Origin: SAR324 cluster bacterium
GTDB taxonomy: Bacteria > SAR324 > NAC60-12
Reading direction: 5' to 3'
Assembly: GCA_015232315.1 (NCBI GenBank)
Contig: JADFZZ010000022.1
Span: 22,505 to 86,504, forward strand
Length of the DNA stretch: 64,000 nt
The notes beneath the pieces are model-generated. The model did no database searches. It worked only from the letters and a program-made list of their open reading frames with translations, and had not been told where the DNA came from. Below are positions 30,556 through 38,819 of the stretch, one piece after another. A program made the translations under genes and the position numbers. Each line of letters begins with the position of its first letter. Position 1 is the first letter of the stretch.

Positions 30556-31080
30556 GATTCACCTCATGATAGGTTAACAAAGAGTGTAACTGTGAGTCTA
30601 TTGTGTTCGTTAATATGTCTGAACAGAAAAATCAAACAGGGAAAGTCATTTCATTGAGATTATCGGAGAGACATCGGTGATCTGCTTCTTTCAAAGATTG
30701 AACAGTGGGGTTAAAGGACTGATAGCGTTGCAAACAAGATGAATTGAAGTTAGAAAAACGGGATGAACATAATTTAGGTCAAGACGACAGGGGGATACAG
30801 AAACTGTGATCAATTCACACACACAGCACTGGATAATGATTATTTTTTAGCTTTCAAATTGTAAGCATTGAAATAGGTTCGTCTCAATCCGCACATCAAC
30901 TTAAGTATTGATGTTTTCAACATGACAAGGTGTTGTTGAAAATCAAACAGTAGCTTCACCATGTCGAAAATTATTGATAGACAAATCCTGATGTTTTACG
31001 GATTTTTTTGGTTTTGTGCTGAGCAGTTCGTGTAAACCAGAGTTTCATTTTTTCAGACCAACCCTCATAGGAGAAAAACC
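30556..31080. other. Intergenic region between pfk and the small Cys-rich gene
   Basis: This 525-base non-coding region is divergently flanked. It holds a perfect inverted repeat TTTTCAAC / GTTGAAAA at 30914-30942 (13-base loop) and the ribosome site for the small gene at its right end. I see no tRNA, conserved RNA or credible longer reading frame. Confidence 0.5.
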
Positions 31081-31179
31081 ATGATTTTATGTCCGATTGC
31101 TAAAGCCAAAGGATGTGAAAAATGTCCAATATTTAAACCATGTCCACTCAAAAGTGTTGTAGGCGATCAAAAAAAATAA
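31081..31179 (+). CDS. 32-residue cysteine-rich small protein
   Basis: A short frame starting MILCPIAKAKGCEKCPIF with a ribosome site AGGAG 8 bases upstream, and ending in Lys-Lys. The spacing C-x7-C-x2-C-x5-C, with three Cys-Pro pairs (C4-P, C15-P, C21-P) and C12, looks like a zinc or Fe-S binding knot. It is followed 17 and 53 bases later by two perfect hairpins, so it has the layout of a separate small transcript. I recognise no family. The good ribosome site, biased composition and downstream terminator-like hairpins are the evidence that it is real. Confidence 0.65.
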   Translation: MILCPIAKAKGCEKCPIFKPCPLKSVVGDQKK

Positions 31180-31195
31180 TTCTGATCCCTTCTCC

Positions 31196-31255
31196 AAAGC
31201 CTGGTTCAAAATTTCAGGCTTTCAGAAAATAGAGTACACCGGATCTGGTGTACTC
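31196..31255 (+). terminator. Two tandem hairpins after the small Cys-rich gene
   Basis: The first hairpin is AAAGCCTG / CAGGCTTT (31196-31222, 11-base loop). The second is GAGTACACC / GGTGTACTC (31232-31255, 6-base loop), a 9-bp perfect stem followed by TTGTCCCTT. The second fits a weak intrinsic terminator on the plus strand. Confidence 0.6.
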
Positions 31256-31343
31256 TTGTCCCTTGATCATCTGCATATCACTGATAAGGCGCTGATTCTA
31301 TACGTGATTGATAGTCTCCTTAGGGATACAAACCCGTGTAACT

Positions 31344-31349
31344 TATAAT
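31344..31349 (+). promoter_or_regulatory. Candidate -10 box for the toxin-antitoxin operon
   Basis: An exact TATAAT lies 31 bases before the antitoxin ATG. No TTGACA-like -35 is present at the usual spacing, so a weak or activator-dependent promoter is possible. A 20-40 base leader would fit. Confidence 0.35.
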
Positions 31350-31379
31350 ACTTCTGCTACCTCTTAATAATAGAAAACC

Positions 31380-31580
31380 ATGGAATCTCTAACAATGCAC
31401 TTAATTGAAAAGATTCAATCGCTTCCACGTTCAAGACTTCAGGAGGTGGAAGATTTTATTGATTTCATCAGTCAACGGGAAGCGGACCGCCAATTGATGA
31501 ACGACGCCATGCGGACGTCTGAAGCGTCCTTCGCCAAGGTCTGGGACAACTCCGAGGATGCCGAGTATGACCACTTATAA
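31380..31580 (+). CDS. Antitoxin of a MazF/PemK-type module
   Basis: A 66-residue protein of the DUF2281-like or short-helical antitoxin type: MHLIEKIQSLPRSRLQEVEDFIDFISQR followed by an acidic tail (WDNSEDAEYDHL) that could thread into the toxin. It overlaps the toxin gene, the standard arrangement for such modules. An internal ATG at 31395 would give a start MHLIEKIQ more like related proteins. It probably also represses its own promoter, which is inferred. Confidence 0.8.
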   Translation: MESLTMHLIEKIQSLPRSRLQEVEDFIDFISQREADRQLMNDAMRTSEASFAKVWDNSEDAEYDHL

Positions 31581-31905
31581 TTTTGGGGATGTGCTACTGA
31601 TTCCCTTTCCTTTCACCGATCAAACCGCGACGAAAAAGAGACCTGCCGTGGTGATTAGTTCCTCACTTTATCAGCAAAGTAAACCGGATGTGATTGTCAT
31701 GGCTGTCACGAGTCAGGTCCGTTCTGCTCAATTGGTGGGAGAGTTTCTGATTGAGGATTGGAAAGAGGCTGGATTGATCAAACCTTCCGTCGGTAAACCC
31801 GTGATTACTACCCTGGAACAATCCATGGTACTTCAACAACTGGGAACTCTCCAAAGCCAGGATTTACAGTCACTGCGAAAGTGTCTGAAGACGATTCTGG
31901 GCTAA
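31567..31905 (+). CDS. MazF/PemK-family endoribonuclease toxin
   Basis: The 112-residue product has the MazF/PemK fold pattern: YNFGDVLLIPFPFTDQTATKKRPAVVIS, then VIVMAVTSQVR and KPSVGKPVITTLEQSMVLQQLGTL. Members cut mRNA when the antitoxin is lost. The ATG at 31567 has GAGG 9 bases upstream and overlaps the antitoxin frame by 14 bases; an ATG at 31558 adds three residues but lacks a usable ribosome site. Length and motifs are complete, so the toxin is probably intact. Confidence 0.88.
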   Translation: MTTYNFGDVLLIPFPFTDQTATKKRPAVVISSSLYQQSKPDVIVMAVTSQVRSAQLVGEFLIEDWKEAGLIKPSVGKPVITTLEQSMVLQQLGTLQSQDLQSLRKCLKTILG

Positions 31906-31951
31906 TCATGTCAAGATCAAGAATCCCTGAGCATGAACTCAGAGATTTGTG

Positions 31952-32686
31952 TCACGAATATTGATTCAGCAGGACCATTTCGGGAGCATGATCGGGCACG
32001 GCTTTGATCACCGCAAGAGAAATCCTGTTTTCTGAATTGAGAGCGTTCCAATAGGTTTGGGCAATTTCTGACAAATTACCACGCAAGGGAACCAGCAACG
32101 GTGTGCCTGAAAAAGAGGGAAGGGGGGAACCATCGCCCTGATAGGTTGTTACCAGATAGCCATAACCGGGTTCAATGTGCGGATAACGATAAAACGCGTG
32201 GTTGGCTGTGTCAGCCTTGAAGGGGTTGGCGGTGAGGATGGACAAACTTGCGCGGGGCTCTGTTCCCAAATCAAGCAAACCTGAAATCCTGGGCGTGAAA
32301 TTGGGAGCGTCCGGTTCATGTTTTTCTCCTTGCAGACTGTCCTCAAAGGTTTTTCCCTGTTTGAGTCCGTCATGAATCACATCGGTATGACTGCCATTGG
32401 TCACAATATACTGACTGCCGAGAACCCTGAACGCATTGTAGATGATCAATGAGGGATCACTCACTTTGGCGGGATCTGCCGGAGTTGTTTTGAGGATGTT
32501 GTTTTCATACACAAACTGCCGGTTGCGACTGTTGGCACTGCGTCCCATGATCCAGTACACCATCATCCATTCCCGGAGATCGTTCCTGCCAATAATGATT
32601 CCTCTCCCCGGATAGGGATTGGCACGGAGGTGGGTTTCAAGATTATGGACGGCCTGTTTTTCCAGCATAAGACATTTCTCCGACAA
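31952..32686 (-). CDS. purO: IMP cyclohydrolase of the PurO type
   Basis: A 244-residue protein that matches the IMP cyclohydrolase family first known from archaea (PurO), which closes FAICAR to IMP in the last step of purine synthesis. Visible motifs are NPYPGRGIIIGRND (23-36) and VYWIMGRSANSRNRQF (43-58), both hallmarks, then VTNGSHTD and PRISGLLDLG further on. Most bacteria use the unrelated C-terminal-to-N-terminal PurH bifunctional enzyme, so this is either a replacement or a paralogue. Its start is 2 bases after the rng stop, at the end of the ftsH-cdaA-ybbR-pdxJ-rng run. Confidence 0.85.
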   Translation of the reverse strand: MSEKCLMLEKQAVHNLETHLRANPYPGRGIIIGRNDLREWMMVYWIMGRSANSRNRQFVYENNILKTTPADPAKVSDPSLIIYNAFRVLGSQYIVTNGSHTDVIHDGLKQGKTFEDSLQGEKHEPDAPNFTPRISGLLDLGTEPRASLSILTANPFKADTANHAFYRYPHIEPGYGYLVTTYQGDGSPLPSFSGTPLLVPLRGNLSEIAQTYWNALNSENRISLAVIKAVPDHAPEMVLLNQYS

Positions 32687-32688
32687 GA

Positions 32689-34164
32689 TTAATATTCATA
32701 GAGTTCAAACTGTTCCTGATGCAGTTCTTCCAGTGGTTTGAAACTGACGGTCTGGCCAATATCACCTTCAATCTGTTTGATATCGTTCAGTGCTTCACTC
32801 TGGAGATATTCATACACATCCGGATTCACAAAAATGACCACGGAACCACGACTTCTCCGTTTGCAACTACGGTAGATTTCTCTGAAAATATCATAACTGA
32901 CGGTCGAGAGTGATTTGATCTGGCCTTTTCCTTCACAATAAGGACAGGGATCACACAGATACCGGCTCAGATTTTCACGGTCCCGTTTCCGGGTCATTTC
33001 AACCAGACCCATTTCGCTGATTTGAAGAATCTTGCTGCGGGCCTTGTCATGACGAAGCTGATCTTTCAGTGCCTGATAGACCATTTGTCTGTGCTGGGCC
33101 ACTTCCATGTCAATAAAGTCAATGATGATGATTCCGCCGATGTTTCTCAATTGGAGCTGATAAACCAGTTCTTCGGCGGCTTCCAGATTGGTTTTCAGGA
33201 TAGTTTTTTCATGGCTTTCCTTACCAACAAAACGTCCTGTGTTGACATCAACCGCTGTCAAGGCTTCTGTCTGGTCAATGATCAGGTATCCGCCGGATTT
33301 CAGCCACACTTTTTGCCCCAGTGCCCGGTCAATTTCTGATTCAATGCCATAGTGATCAAAGATCGGCACATTTTTGGTGAAATATTCCAGCAGGGAATAG
33401 TAACGTGGCAGATAGGTTTTGATGAATGTCTGGACATCCTTGAACTGGTTTTTGTTGTCCACCACAAATTTGCGGACTTCTCTGGAAAGCATATCCCGAA
33501 TTGTCCGGAAAATAATATCCAGATCGGTGTGAAGCAATGCCGGAGCCGGGAGTTCATTGAACTTTTTAAGAATTGTCGCCCACAACGACACCAGATAATT
33601 GATGTCAGAACGTAAATCATCCTCGTCCCGGTTTTCTGCAACAGTGCGGATGATGAATCCTGCTTTGTCAGGCCTAAGTCGGTTGACGATTTCCTTGAGC
33701 CGTCCGCGTTCCTTGTCATCAGTGATTTGACGGGAGACACCAAGGGTGTCGGTGGTGGGCATATGCACCAGATTTCTTCCCGGCAATGAAACATGGCTGG
33801 TGATGCGTGCGCCTTTGGTGCTGATGGGTCCTTTGGACACCTGAACCAGAACATCCTGGCCTTCCTGAAGCAAGTCCTCGATTACTTTTTTTTCTTTTTT
33901 TGACGATGGTGCCACCTCAGGATCAGTGGAAAATGCCCCTTCCGGAAGCACATCATCCACATATAAAAACGCGGCTTTTTCTTCGCCGATATCCACAAAT
34001 GCCGCTTCCATCCCCGGAAGCACCTTGAGGACTTTCCCCTTATAAATGTTGCCTACGATTCCACGTTCTTTTTGTCGTTCGTAATGAATTTCAGAAAGAA
34101 GTCCATCTTCAATGATGGCTACTCGTGTTTCATGAGGCGTGTAATTGATAATTATGTCTTTCAT
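32689..34164 (-). CDS. rng: Ribonuclease G
   Basis: A 5'-end-sensing endoribonuclease of the RNase E/G family, used in 16S rRNA 5' maturation and mRNA decay. It has 491 residues, as in E. coli RNase G. The S1 domain begins at 36 (GIVGNIYKGKVLKVLPGMEAAFVDIG). The catalytic magnesium-binding Asp residues are D306 (AVDVNTGRFVG) and D349 (IIIIDFIDM). A zinc-link region C404xxC407xxC410 (CDPCPYCEGKG) is present and has one more Cys than the usual CPxC. The C-terminal RNase E scaffold is absent, so RNase G is the better name. Confidence 0.95.
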   Translation of the reverse strand: MKDIIINYTPHETRVAIIEDGLLSEIHYERQKERGIVGNIYKGKVLKVLPGMEAAFVDIGEEKAAFLYVDDVLPEGAFSTDPEVAPSSKKEKKVIEDLLQEGQDVLVQVSKGPISTKGARITSHVSLPGRNLVHMPTTDTLGVSRQITDDKERGRLKEIVNRLRPDKAGFIIRTVAENRDEDDLRSDINYLVSLWATILKKFNELPAPALLHTDLDIIFRTIRDMLSREVRKFVVDNKNQFKDVQTFIKTYLPRYYSLLEYFTKNVPIFDHYGIESEIDRALGQKVWLKSGGYLIIDQTEALTAVDVNTGRFVGKESHEKTILKTNLEAAEELVYQLQLRNIGGIIIIDFIDMEVAQHRQMVYQALKDQLRHDKARSKILQISEMGLVEMTRKRDRENLSRYLCDPCPYCEGKGQIKSLSTVSYDIFREIYRSCKRRSRGSVVIFVNPDVYEYLQSEALNDIKQIEGDIGQTVSFKPLEELHQEQFELYEY

Positions 34165-34218
34165 GGAAGGAATATTTGAAAAAGTGTTTATAAAATATAT
34201 TGATGGCTGTGTTGGAAA

Positions 34219-34938
34219 TCAGGCATCACGCATCAGTGACAGCATTTCTTTGATCGCGATCTGAATTCCTGTGAATGTGGCCCGGCTGATGATGCTGTGG
34301 CCAATATTCAATTCTGCGACATAGGGAAGACGACAAACGGCCTGGACATTGCTGTAATTAAGGCCATGTCCCGCATTGACCTGCAATCCTTGCTGGTGCG
34401 CTCTTTCGGCAGCGTGTCCCAGACGGCGGAGTTCATGGGTGATATCCTGCTCCAGACGGGCATTGGCATAGGCCCCTGTATGCAGTTCCACATCTTGGGC
34501 CCCCAATTGCGCACTTGCCTCAATCTGTGGTAATTCCGGATCAATAAACAGGCTGACGCGGATTCCCGTTTCCACAAGACGCTGAATTCCCCGGCGCATC
34601 ACTTCAGAAGCGCCGCAGGCATCCAAGCCTCCCTCCGTGGTGATTTCCTGCCTTTTTTCAGGAACCAGTGTAACAATATCAGGCTTAAGTTCAAGAGCCA
34701 CGGCAAACATTTCTTCAGTGGCCGCCATTTCCAGATTGAGTCTGGTCTGAACCACTTGTCTCAGAATTTGAACATCCCGATCCTGAATGTGTCTGCGGTC
34801 TTCTCTCAAATGGACTGTAATGCCATGCGCTCCTGCTAGTTCCGCCATGAGTGCGGCAGTCACTGGATCTGGTTCAATTCCCCGCCTTGCCTGACGGATT
34901 GTTGCGATGTGATCTACATTGACATGCAGAAGTGCCAT
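34219..34938 (-). CDS. pdxJ: Pyridoxine 5'-phosphate synthase
   Basis: Condenses 1-deoxyxylulose 5-phosphate with 3-amino-2-oxopropyl phosphate in the DXP-dependent vitamin B6 route. 239 residues. The active-site motifs [78 protein letters not shown] and [14 protein letters not shown] are all present. It lies 8 bases after ybbR. PdxJ genes often sit beside acpS, which is not seen here. Confidence 0.97.
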   Translation of the reverse strand: MALLHVNVDHIATIRQARRGIEPDPVTAALMAELAGAHGITVHLREDRRHIQDRDVQILRQVVQTRLNLEMAATEEMFAVALELKPDIVTLVPEKRQEITTEGGLDACGASEVMRRGIQRLVETGIRVSLFIDPELPQIEASAQLGAQDVELHTGAYANARLEQDITHELRRLGHAAERAHQQGLQVNAGHGLNYSNVQAVCRLPYVAELNIGHSIISRATFTGIQIAIKEMLSLMRDA

Positions 34939-34946
34939 TTTTTTCC

Positions 34947-35897
34947 TTATTTTTTATCATCAGAAATTTGTTGTCGTTTCACCCATAATGATATTGGGGG
35001 CCACTGTTTGAAAATTGTAATCTCTTTGGGAACAACCGGTGTTGGGATCACTTTGGCTGTTCCCGGTTTATAATCGGTCAAATCCACGACTCCATAGATC
35101 TGGGTGGGATCCAGATGTTCAACAATATCAGCAGGACCTTCCACCTGGAGATTGAAAGTCGGTGGATTGATCACGCTCACATAGGTCGCATTGGTCAGAT
35201 AGATGGGAACATTGTTAAACAGACGTCGGATTGGCAGACTGATGACACTGATACGTGCGGTATAGAAGTCAATGTTGGTGTCAATAATCTGCAATGTCTT
35301 ATCTGGCAGATCAAGATGCACAATCAGATCAATGGAGCTGTTCAAATCCTGCAAATTGATTTCCTTGGTGAAGATATTTGACAGATTCTGCATTCTGGAT
35401 TTGGGACCTTTGAGTGTGACCGAATCCGGAATGACTTCGATTTTCTCAAGCACATAGTTTTGTTTGAGTTGTCCCTGATACCTTGGTTTGAGGGGAATAA
35501 CCCGTTCAATGATTTCTTCAGTCTGAATGGTGATCTGGGCTGGCGAAATGCTGAGTATCCGGATGTTCGATGGTGCTGTGACCTGATCGGTTGTCAGATC
35601 ATAGGGAAATGTTCCGGAGTTGAGATTGGAAAGATCCAGAATCAATTGAACATCATTGGGATTAAATGTTTTTCCACGCCGGGTTACAATCAAGGCCGAA
35701 ACATTCACCATTGGGGGAGGATCGGACGTGATGATCAAATTGGCAGGTAACTGCTTGAAAACGATTGGCGCAAAAAAACTCATCTCTGTGGTCTCTGCCC
35801 CGCGTTTGGCTTGAAACCAGATGCCAAGAGCCAGGAATACCGCAAGAATTTTGAAGGCGTTATTTTCTGATATTTTGATGTTGCGAAAAACAAGCAT
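34947..35897 (-). CDS. ybbR: YbbR-domain protein (CdaR-like)
   Basis: A 316-residue membrane-anchored protein: one N-terminal transmembrane helix (about 14-27, [15 protein letters not shown]) and then several YbbR-like repeats of about 80 residues with the pattern IPL.. ..G.. .. ..V.PD.VTLKGP (for example [35 protein letters not shown]). In Firmicutes the corresponding CdaR regulates the diadenylate cyclase encoded beside it. It begins 3 bases after the cdaA stop, so that regulatory partnership is likely here too. Confidence 0.85.
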   Translation of the reverse strand: MLVFRNIKISENNAFKILAVFLALGIWFQAKRGAETTEMSFFAPIVFKQLPANLIITSDPPPMVNVSALIVTRRGKTFNPNDVQLILDLSNLNSGTFPYDLTTDQVTAPSNIRILSISPAQITIQTEEIIERVIPLKPRYQGQLKQNYVLEKIEVIPDSVTLKGPKSRMQNLSNIFTKEINLQDLNSSIDLIVHLDLPDKTLQIIDTNIDFYTARISVISLPIRRLFNNVPIYLTNATYVSVINPPTFNLQVEGPADIVEHLDPTQIYGVVDLTDYKPGTAKVIPTPVVPKEITIFKQWPPISLWVKRQQISDDKK

Positions 35898-35900
35898 AAG

Positions 35901-36770
35901 TCACACTGTGTCAACCGGAATGACCGGAGTTTTTTCGGATTCCTTAACAGGTGGTGGTTGATCCACGAGGACAGGCTCCTGTTCTGTTTTCTGTTCCACA
36001 TTATCGGGCAATTTGCCGACCAGAAGTTCAAGCAGGATCTGTTTAACATTCTCTTCCACGGCACGCATGAGTTGTCCTTTATAACTCAGGCTGATTTCAC
36101 TCCGTTCCTCTGAAACAATAAGAACCACCGCGTCATTTTCTTCTGACAAACCGATAGCGGCCCGATGCCTGGTTCCTAATGCCGGATTGATTTTCTGGTT
36201 CATGGATACAGGCAGAATACAACGTGCCGCGGCTAACCGTCCTTTTTTATCGATCACAACAGCGCCATCATGGAGGGGGGATGTCGGATGAAAAATACTC
36301 AGGAGCAAGGCTTCACTGGGAACGGCGTCCAGTATTGTGCTTTTCTCGATAAAGTTGCGCAATCCCGCTTCACGTTCAAACACAATCAGTGCGCCGATAC
36401 GTCGTCTGGCCATCACCATACATGCCTGGATGCATTGGTCTACCAGATCTTTTTTATTCTGACCGGTTGAGTCCCGGAACAAGGCCATCAGACCAAACTG
36501 TGCCAGGGCGTTTCTTAAATCTGCCTGAAACAAAACGACGAACACCAGAACCAGGGATGTGACCACGTTATCCAGTAGCAGACCAATCGCATCCAGTTGG
36601 AAGACTTGTGAGAAGAGATATAAGGCAAACAACAGGAAAAAACCCATCAACATTGGAATGGTGCGGGTTCCCTTGATCAGCATGAGGGCACGATAAAGGA
36701 TAAAATACAGGAGTCCGATATCCAGGGCATCCTGCCATCCAAGTTCGAGATTTTTAAAAAAACTGATCAT
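35901..36770 (-). CDS. cdaA: Diadenylate cyclase (CdaA type)
   Basis: Makes the second messenger c-di-AMP from two ATP. It has 289 residues: three N-terminal membrane helices (about 15-34, 38-55, 65-83), followed by the DAC domain with DGA (168-170 in PLHDGAVVIDKKG) and RHR (201-203 in LGTRHRAAIGLSEENDA), the catalytic and nucleotide-binding motifs. The C-terminal tail (about 255-289) is Pro/Glu/Lys-rich and not part of the domain. It is followed by ybbR, as in Firmicutes, but glmM does not follow. Confidence 0.93.
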   Translation of the reverse strand: MISFFKNLELGWQDALDIGLLYFILYRALMLIKGTRTIPMLMGFFLLFALYLFSQVFQLDAIGLLLDNVVTSLVLVFVVLFQADLRNALAQFGLMALFRDSTGQNKKDLVDQCIQACMVMARRRIGALIVFEREAGLRNFIEKSTILDAVPSEALLLSIFHPTSPLHDGAVVIDKKGRLAAARCILPVSMNQKINPALGTRHRAAIGLSEENDAVVLIVSEERSEISLSYKGQLMRAVEENVKQILLELLVGKLPDNVEQKTEQEPVLVDQPPPVKESEKTPVIPVDTV

Positions 36771-36835
36771 GGGAGAAAGTAACTTGTTACATGGTTTAAG
36801 GAACCTGAGCGACCATTGTCAAGGTGCCGGAGTAT

Positions 36836-38650
36836 TCAATTGCCTGATCCGACAGGATTGGGAGCAAAACGTTTGAGTGTTTCCTTGACCTCCTCGCCAT
36901 CAATGGTTTCTTTTTCAATCAACGCTTTGGCAATATGTTCCAGCGCCTGTCGATGCATGGTCAAAATATTTTTTGCCCGATCATAGCATCGTGTCAGAAT
37001 ATTTCGAATCTCGGCATCAATCATCTGGGCCGTTTCATTGCTATAGGTTTTATGCTGAACCATGTCGCGTCCCAGAAAAACATGCCCTGCGTTTTCAGAG
37101 TAGGCCAGAGGCCCCAGGGTCTCATTCATCCCCCACTGACAAGTCATTTTTCGTGCGAGGTCTGTCGCTTTTTTTAGATCATCACTGGCTCCGGTTGTGA
37201 ATCGGTTGAAAATGAGATGTTCCGCGGCACGTCCCCCCATGGTCATGGTGATGTGGCCAATGAGTTTCTTTTTGCTATAGCTGTGATGGTCCTCAATGGG
37301 CAGAAGCTGTGTGATTCCCAGCGCACGACCACGGGGAATGATGGTGACTTTGTGAACGGGGTCCACATCTGGAATGGTGGCGGCCACCAGTGCATGTCCA
37401 GCTTCATGATAGGCGGTGGTTCGTTTTTCTTCATCGCTGATCAGCATGCTCCGGCGTTCGGTTCCCATCAGGACTTTATCCTTGGCATATTCAAAATCCT
37501 CGAGGGTGACTGCAACCTTGTTATTTCTGGCGGCCCACAAGGCGGCTTCATTCACCAGATTCGCAAGATCCGCGCCTGTAAATCCCGGAGTTCCACGGGC
37601 AATAACCTGCAAATCAACTCCGGCTTCCAACTGGATGTTTTCAGTGTGTACTTTCAGAATCTGGAATCTGCCACCCAGGTCTGGATTTGGCACTACAATA
37701 TGCCGGTCAAAACGTCCCGGACGCAACAGCGCGGAATCGAGAACATCGGGTCGATTGGTGGCGGCAATCACAATGACACCTTCATTGGTGTCAAAACCAT
37801 CCATTTCCACCAGCAATTGATTGAGTGTCTGTTCGCGTTCGTCATTTCCACCGCCCAGGCCTGCACCCCGACTTCGTCCCACCGCGTCAATTTCATCAAT
37901 AAAGATAATACACGGCGCGTATTTTTTACCCTGCTCAAACAGGTCACGGACCCGGCTGGCACCCACACCGACAAACATTTCCACAAAATCAGAACCACTG
38001 ATGCTGAAAAACGGAACTTCGGCTTCACCGGCAATGGCTTTGGCCAACAGGGTTTTACCTGTACCGGGATTTCCAATCAGCAAGACACCTTTGGGAATCT
38101 CGCCACCAAGTTTTTCAAATTTGCGTGGATCTGCCAGAAATTCGACAATTTCGCTCAATTCCTCACGGGATTCATCAATTCCCGCGACATTCTTGAAGGT
38201 GATGGGGTTGTCCTTTTTTTCAATCATGCGAACACGGACTCTCCCAAAATTCATGGCTTTGTTGCTTCCGCCCTGCACTTGTCGCATGAAAAAAATCCAG
38301 ATCCCGATGATCAGAAGCATTGGTAGCCAACTGTTCAGAATTGCCAGCAACAGGTTGCCACGACTGGTTGATTCCACACGCACTCTGACACCTTTTTGTT
38401 GAAGGATCTCAAAGAATTGTGGGTAGTTGGGGATGTAGGTCTGGATTCGTTTCTGGCCATCGGCCATCCCGATGGCTTCATTGCCACGGACCAACACTTC
38501 AATAATTTTCCCATGCTCAACCTGGTTGAGAAAATCAGAAAAAGGAATCCTCATTTCTGTGGAACGTTCTCCACCAAGCACATTGAATAAAATGAGCATG
38601 ATCATTCCAATTAAAAACCAGATTCCTAAACTTTTCATTAATGAGCTCAC
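36836..38650 (-). CDS. ftsH: ATP-dependent zinc metalloprotease FtsH
   Basis: A membrane AAA+ protease that degrades misfolded membrane proteins and regulators. 604 residues: two membrane helices (about 5-25 and 106-121), Walker A GNPGTGKT (193-200), Walker [11 protein letters not shown] (247-256), second region of homology [20 protein letters not shown] (297-316), zinc motif H415EAGH419. It is the first gene of a co-oriented series. In many bacteria ftsH is followed by folP; here it is followed by cdaA after 65 bases. Confidence 0.97.
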   Translation of the reverse strand: MSSLMKSLGIWFLIGMIMLILFNVLGGERSTEMRIPFSDFLNQVEHGKIIEVLVRGNEAIGMADGQKRIQTYIPNYPQFFEILQQKGVRVRVESTSRGNLLLAILNSWLPMLLIIGIWIFFMRQVQGGSNKAMNFGRVRVRMIEKKDNPITFKNVAGIDESREELSEIVEFLADPRKFEKLGGEIPKGVLLIGNPGTGKTLLAKAIAGEAEVPFFSISGSDFVEMFVGVGASRVRDLFEQGKKYAPCIIFIDEIDAVGRSRGAGLGGGNDEREQTLNQLLVEMDGFDTNEGVIVIAATNRPDVLDSALLRPGRFDRHIVVPNPDLGGRFQILKVHTENIQLEAGVDLQVIARGTPGFTGADLANLVNEAALWAARNNKVAVTLEDFEYAKDKVLMGTERRSMLISDEEKRTTAYHEAGHALVAATIPDVDPVHKVTIIPRGRALGITQLLPIEDHHSYSKKKLIGHITMTMGGRAAEHLIFNRFTTGASDDLKKATDLARKMTCQWGMNETLGPLAYSENAGHVFLGRDMVQHKTYSNETAQMIDAEIRNILTRCYDRAKNILTMHRQALEHIAKALIEKETIDGEEVKETLKRFAPNPVGSGN

Positions 38651-38819
38651 GGTTTCTCCTGTAAATTAAGTCATCCTCAGAGATCTTCTCTGTTGAATAT
38701 TAAACTTTTAGCGTGTTTTTTCAGAGAAGCAAGTAATTGTTTCAGCATTGAGGAAAAAATCCTTTTTCTGCCTGACAATCAGGTTAAGCTGATTATTGTG
38801 TGCGGAATAAACGGAGAAA

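Noticed and set aside
30914..30942. TTTTCAAC/GTTGAAAA inverted repeat as a terminator.
   Set aside because: It is AT-rich, lies in a divergent region away from any gene end and has no T-run. It was noted only as a repeat in the intergenic entry.
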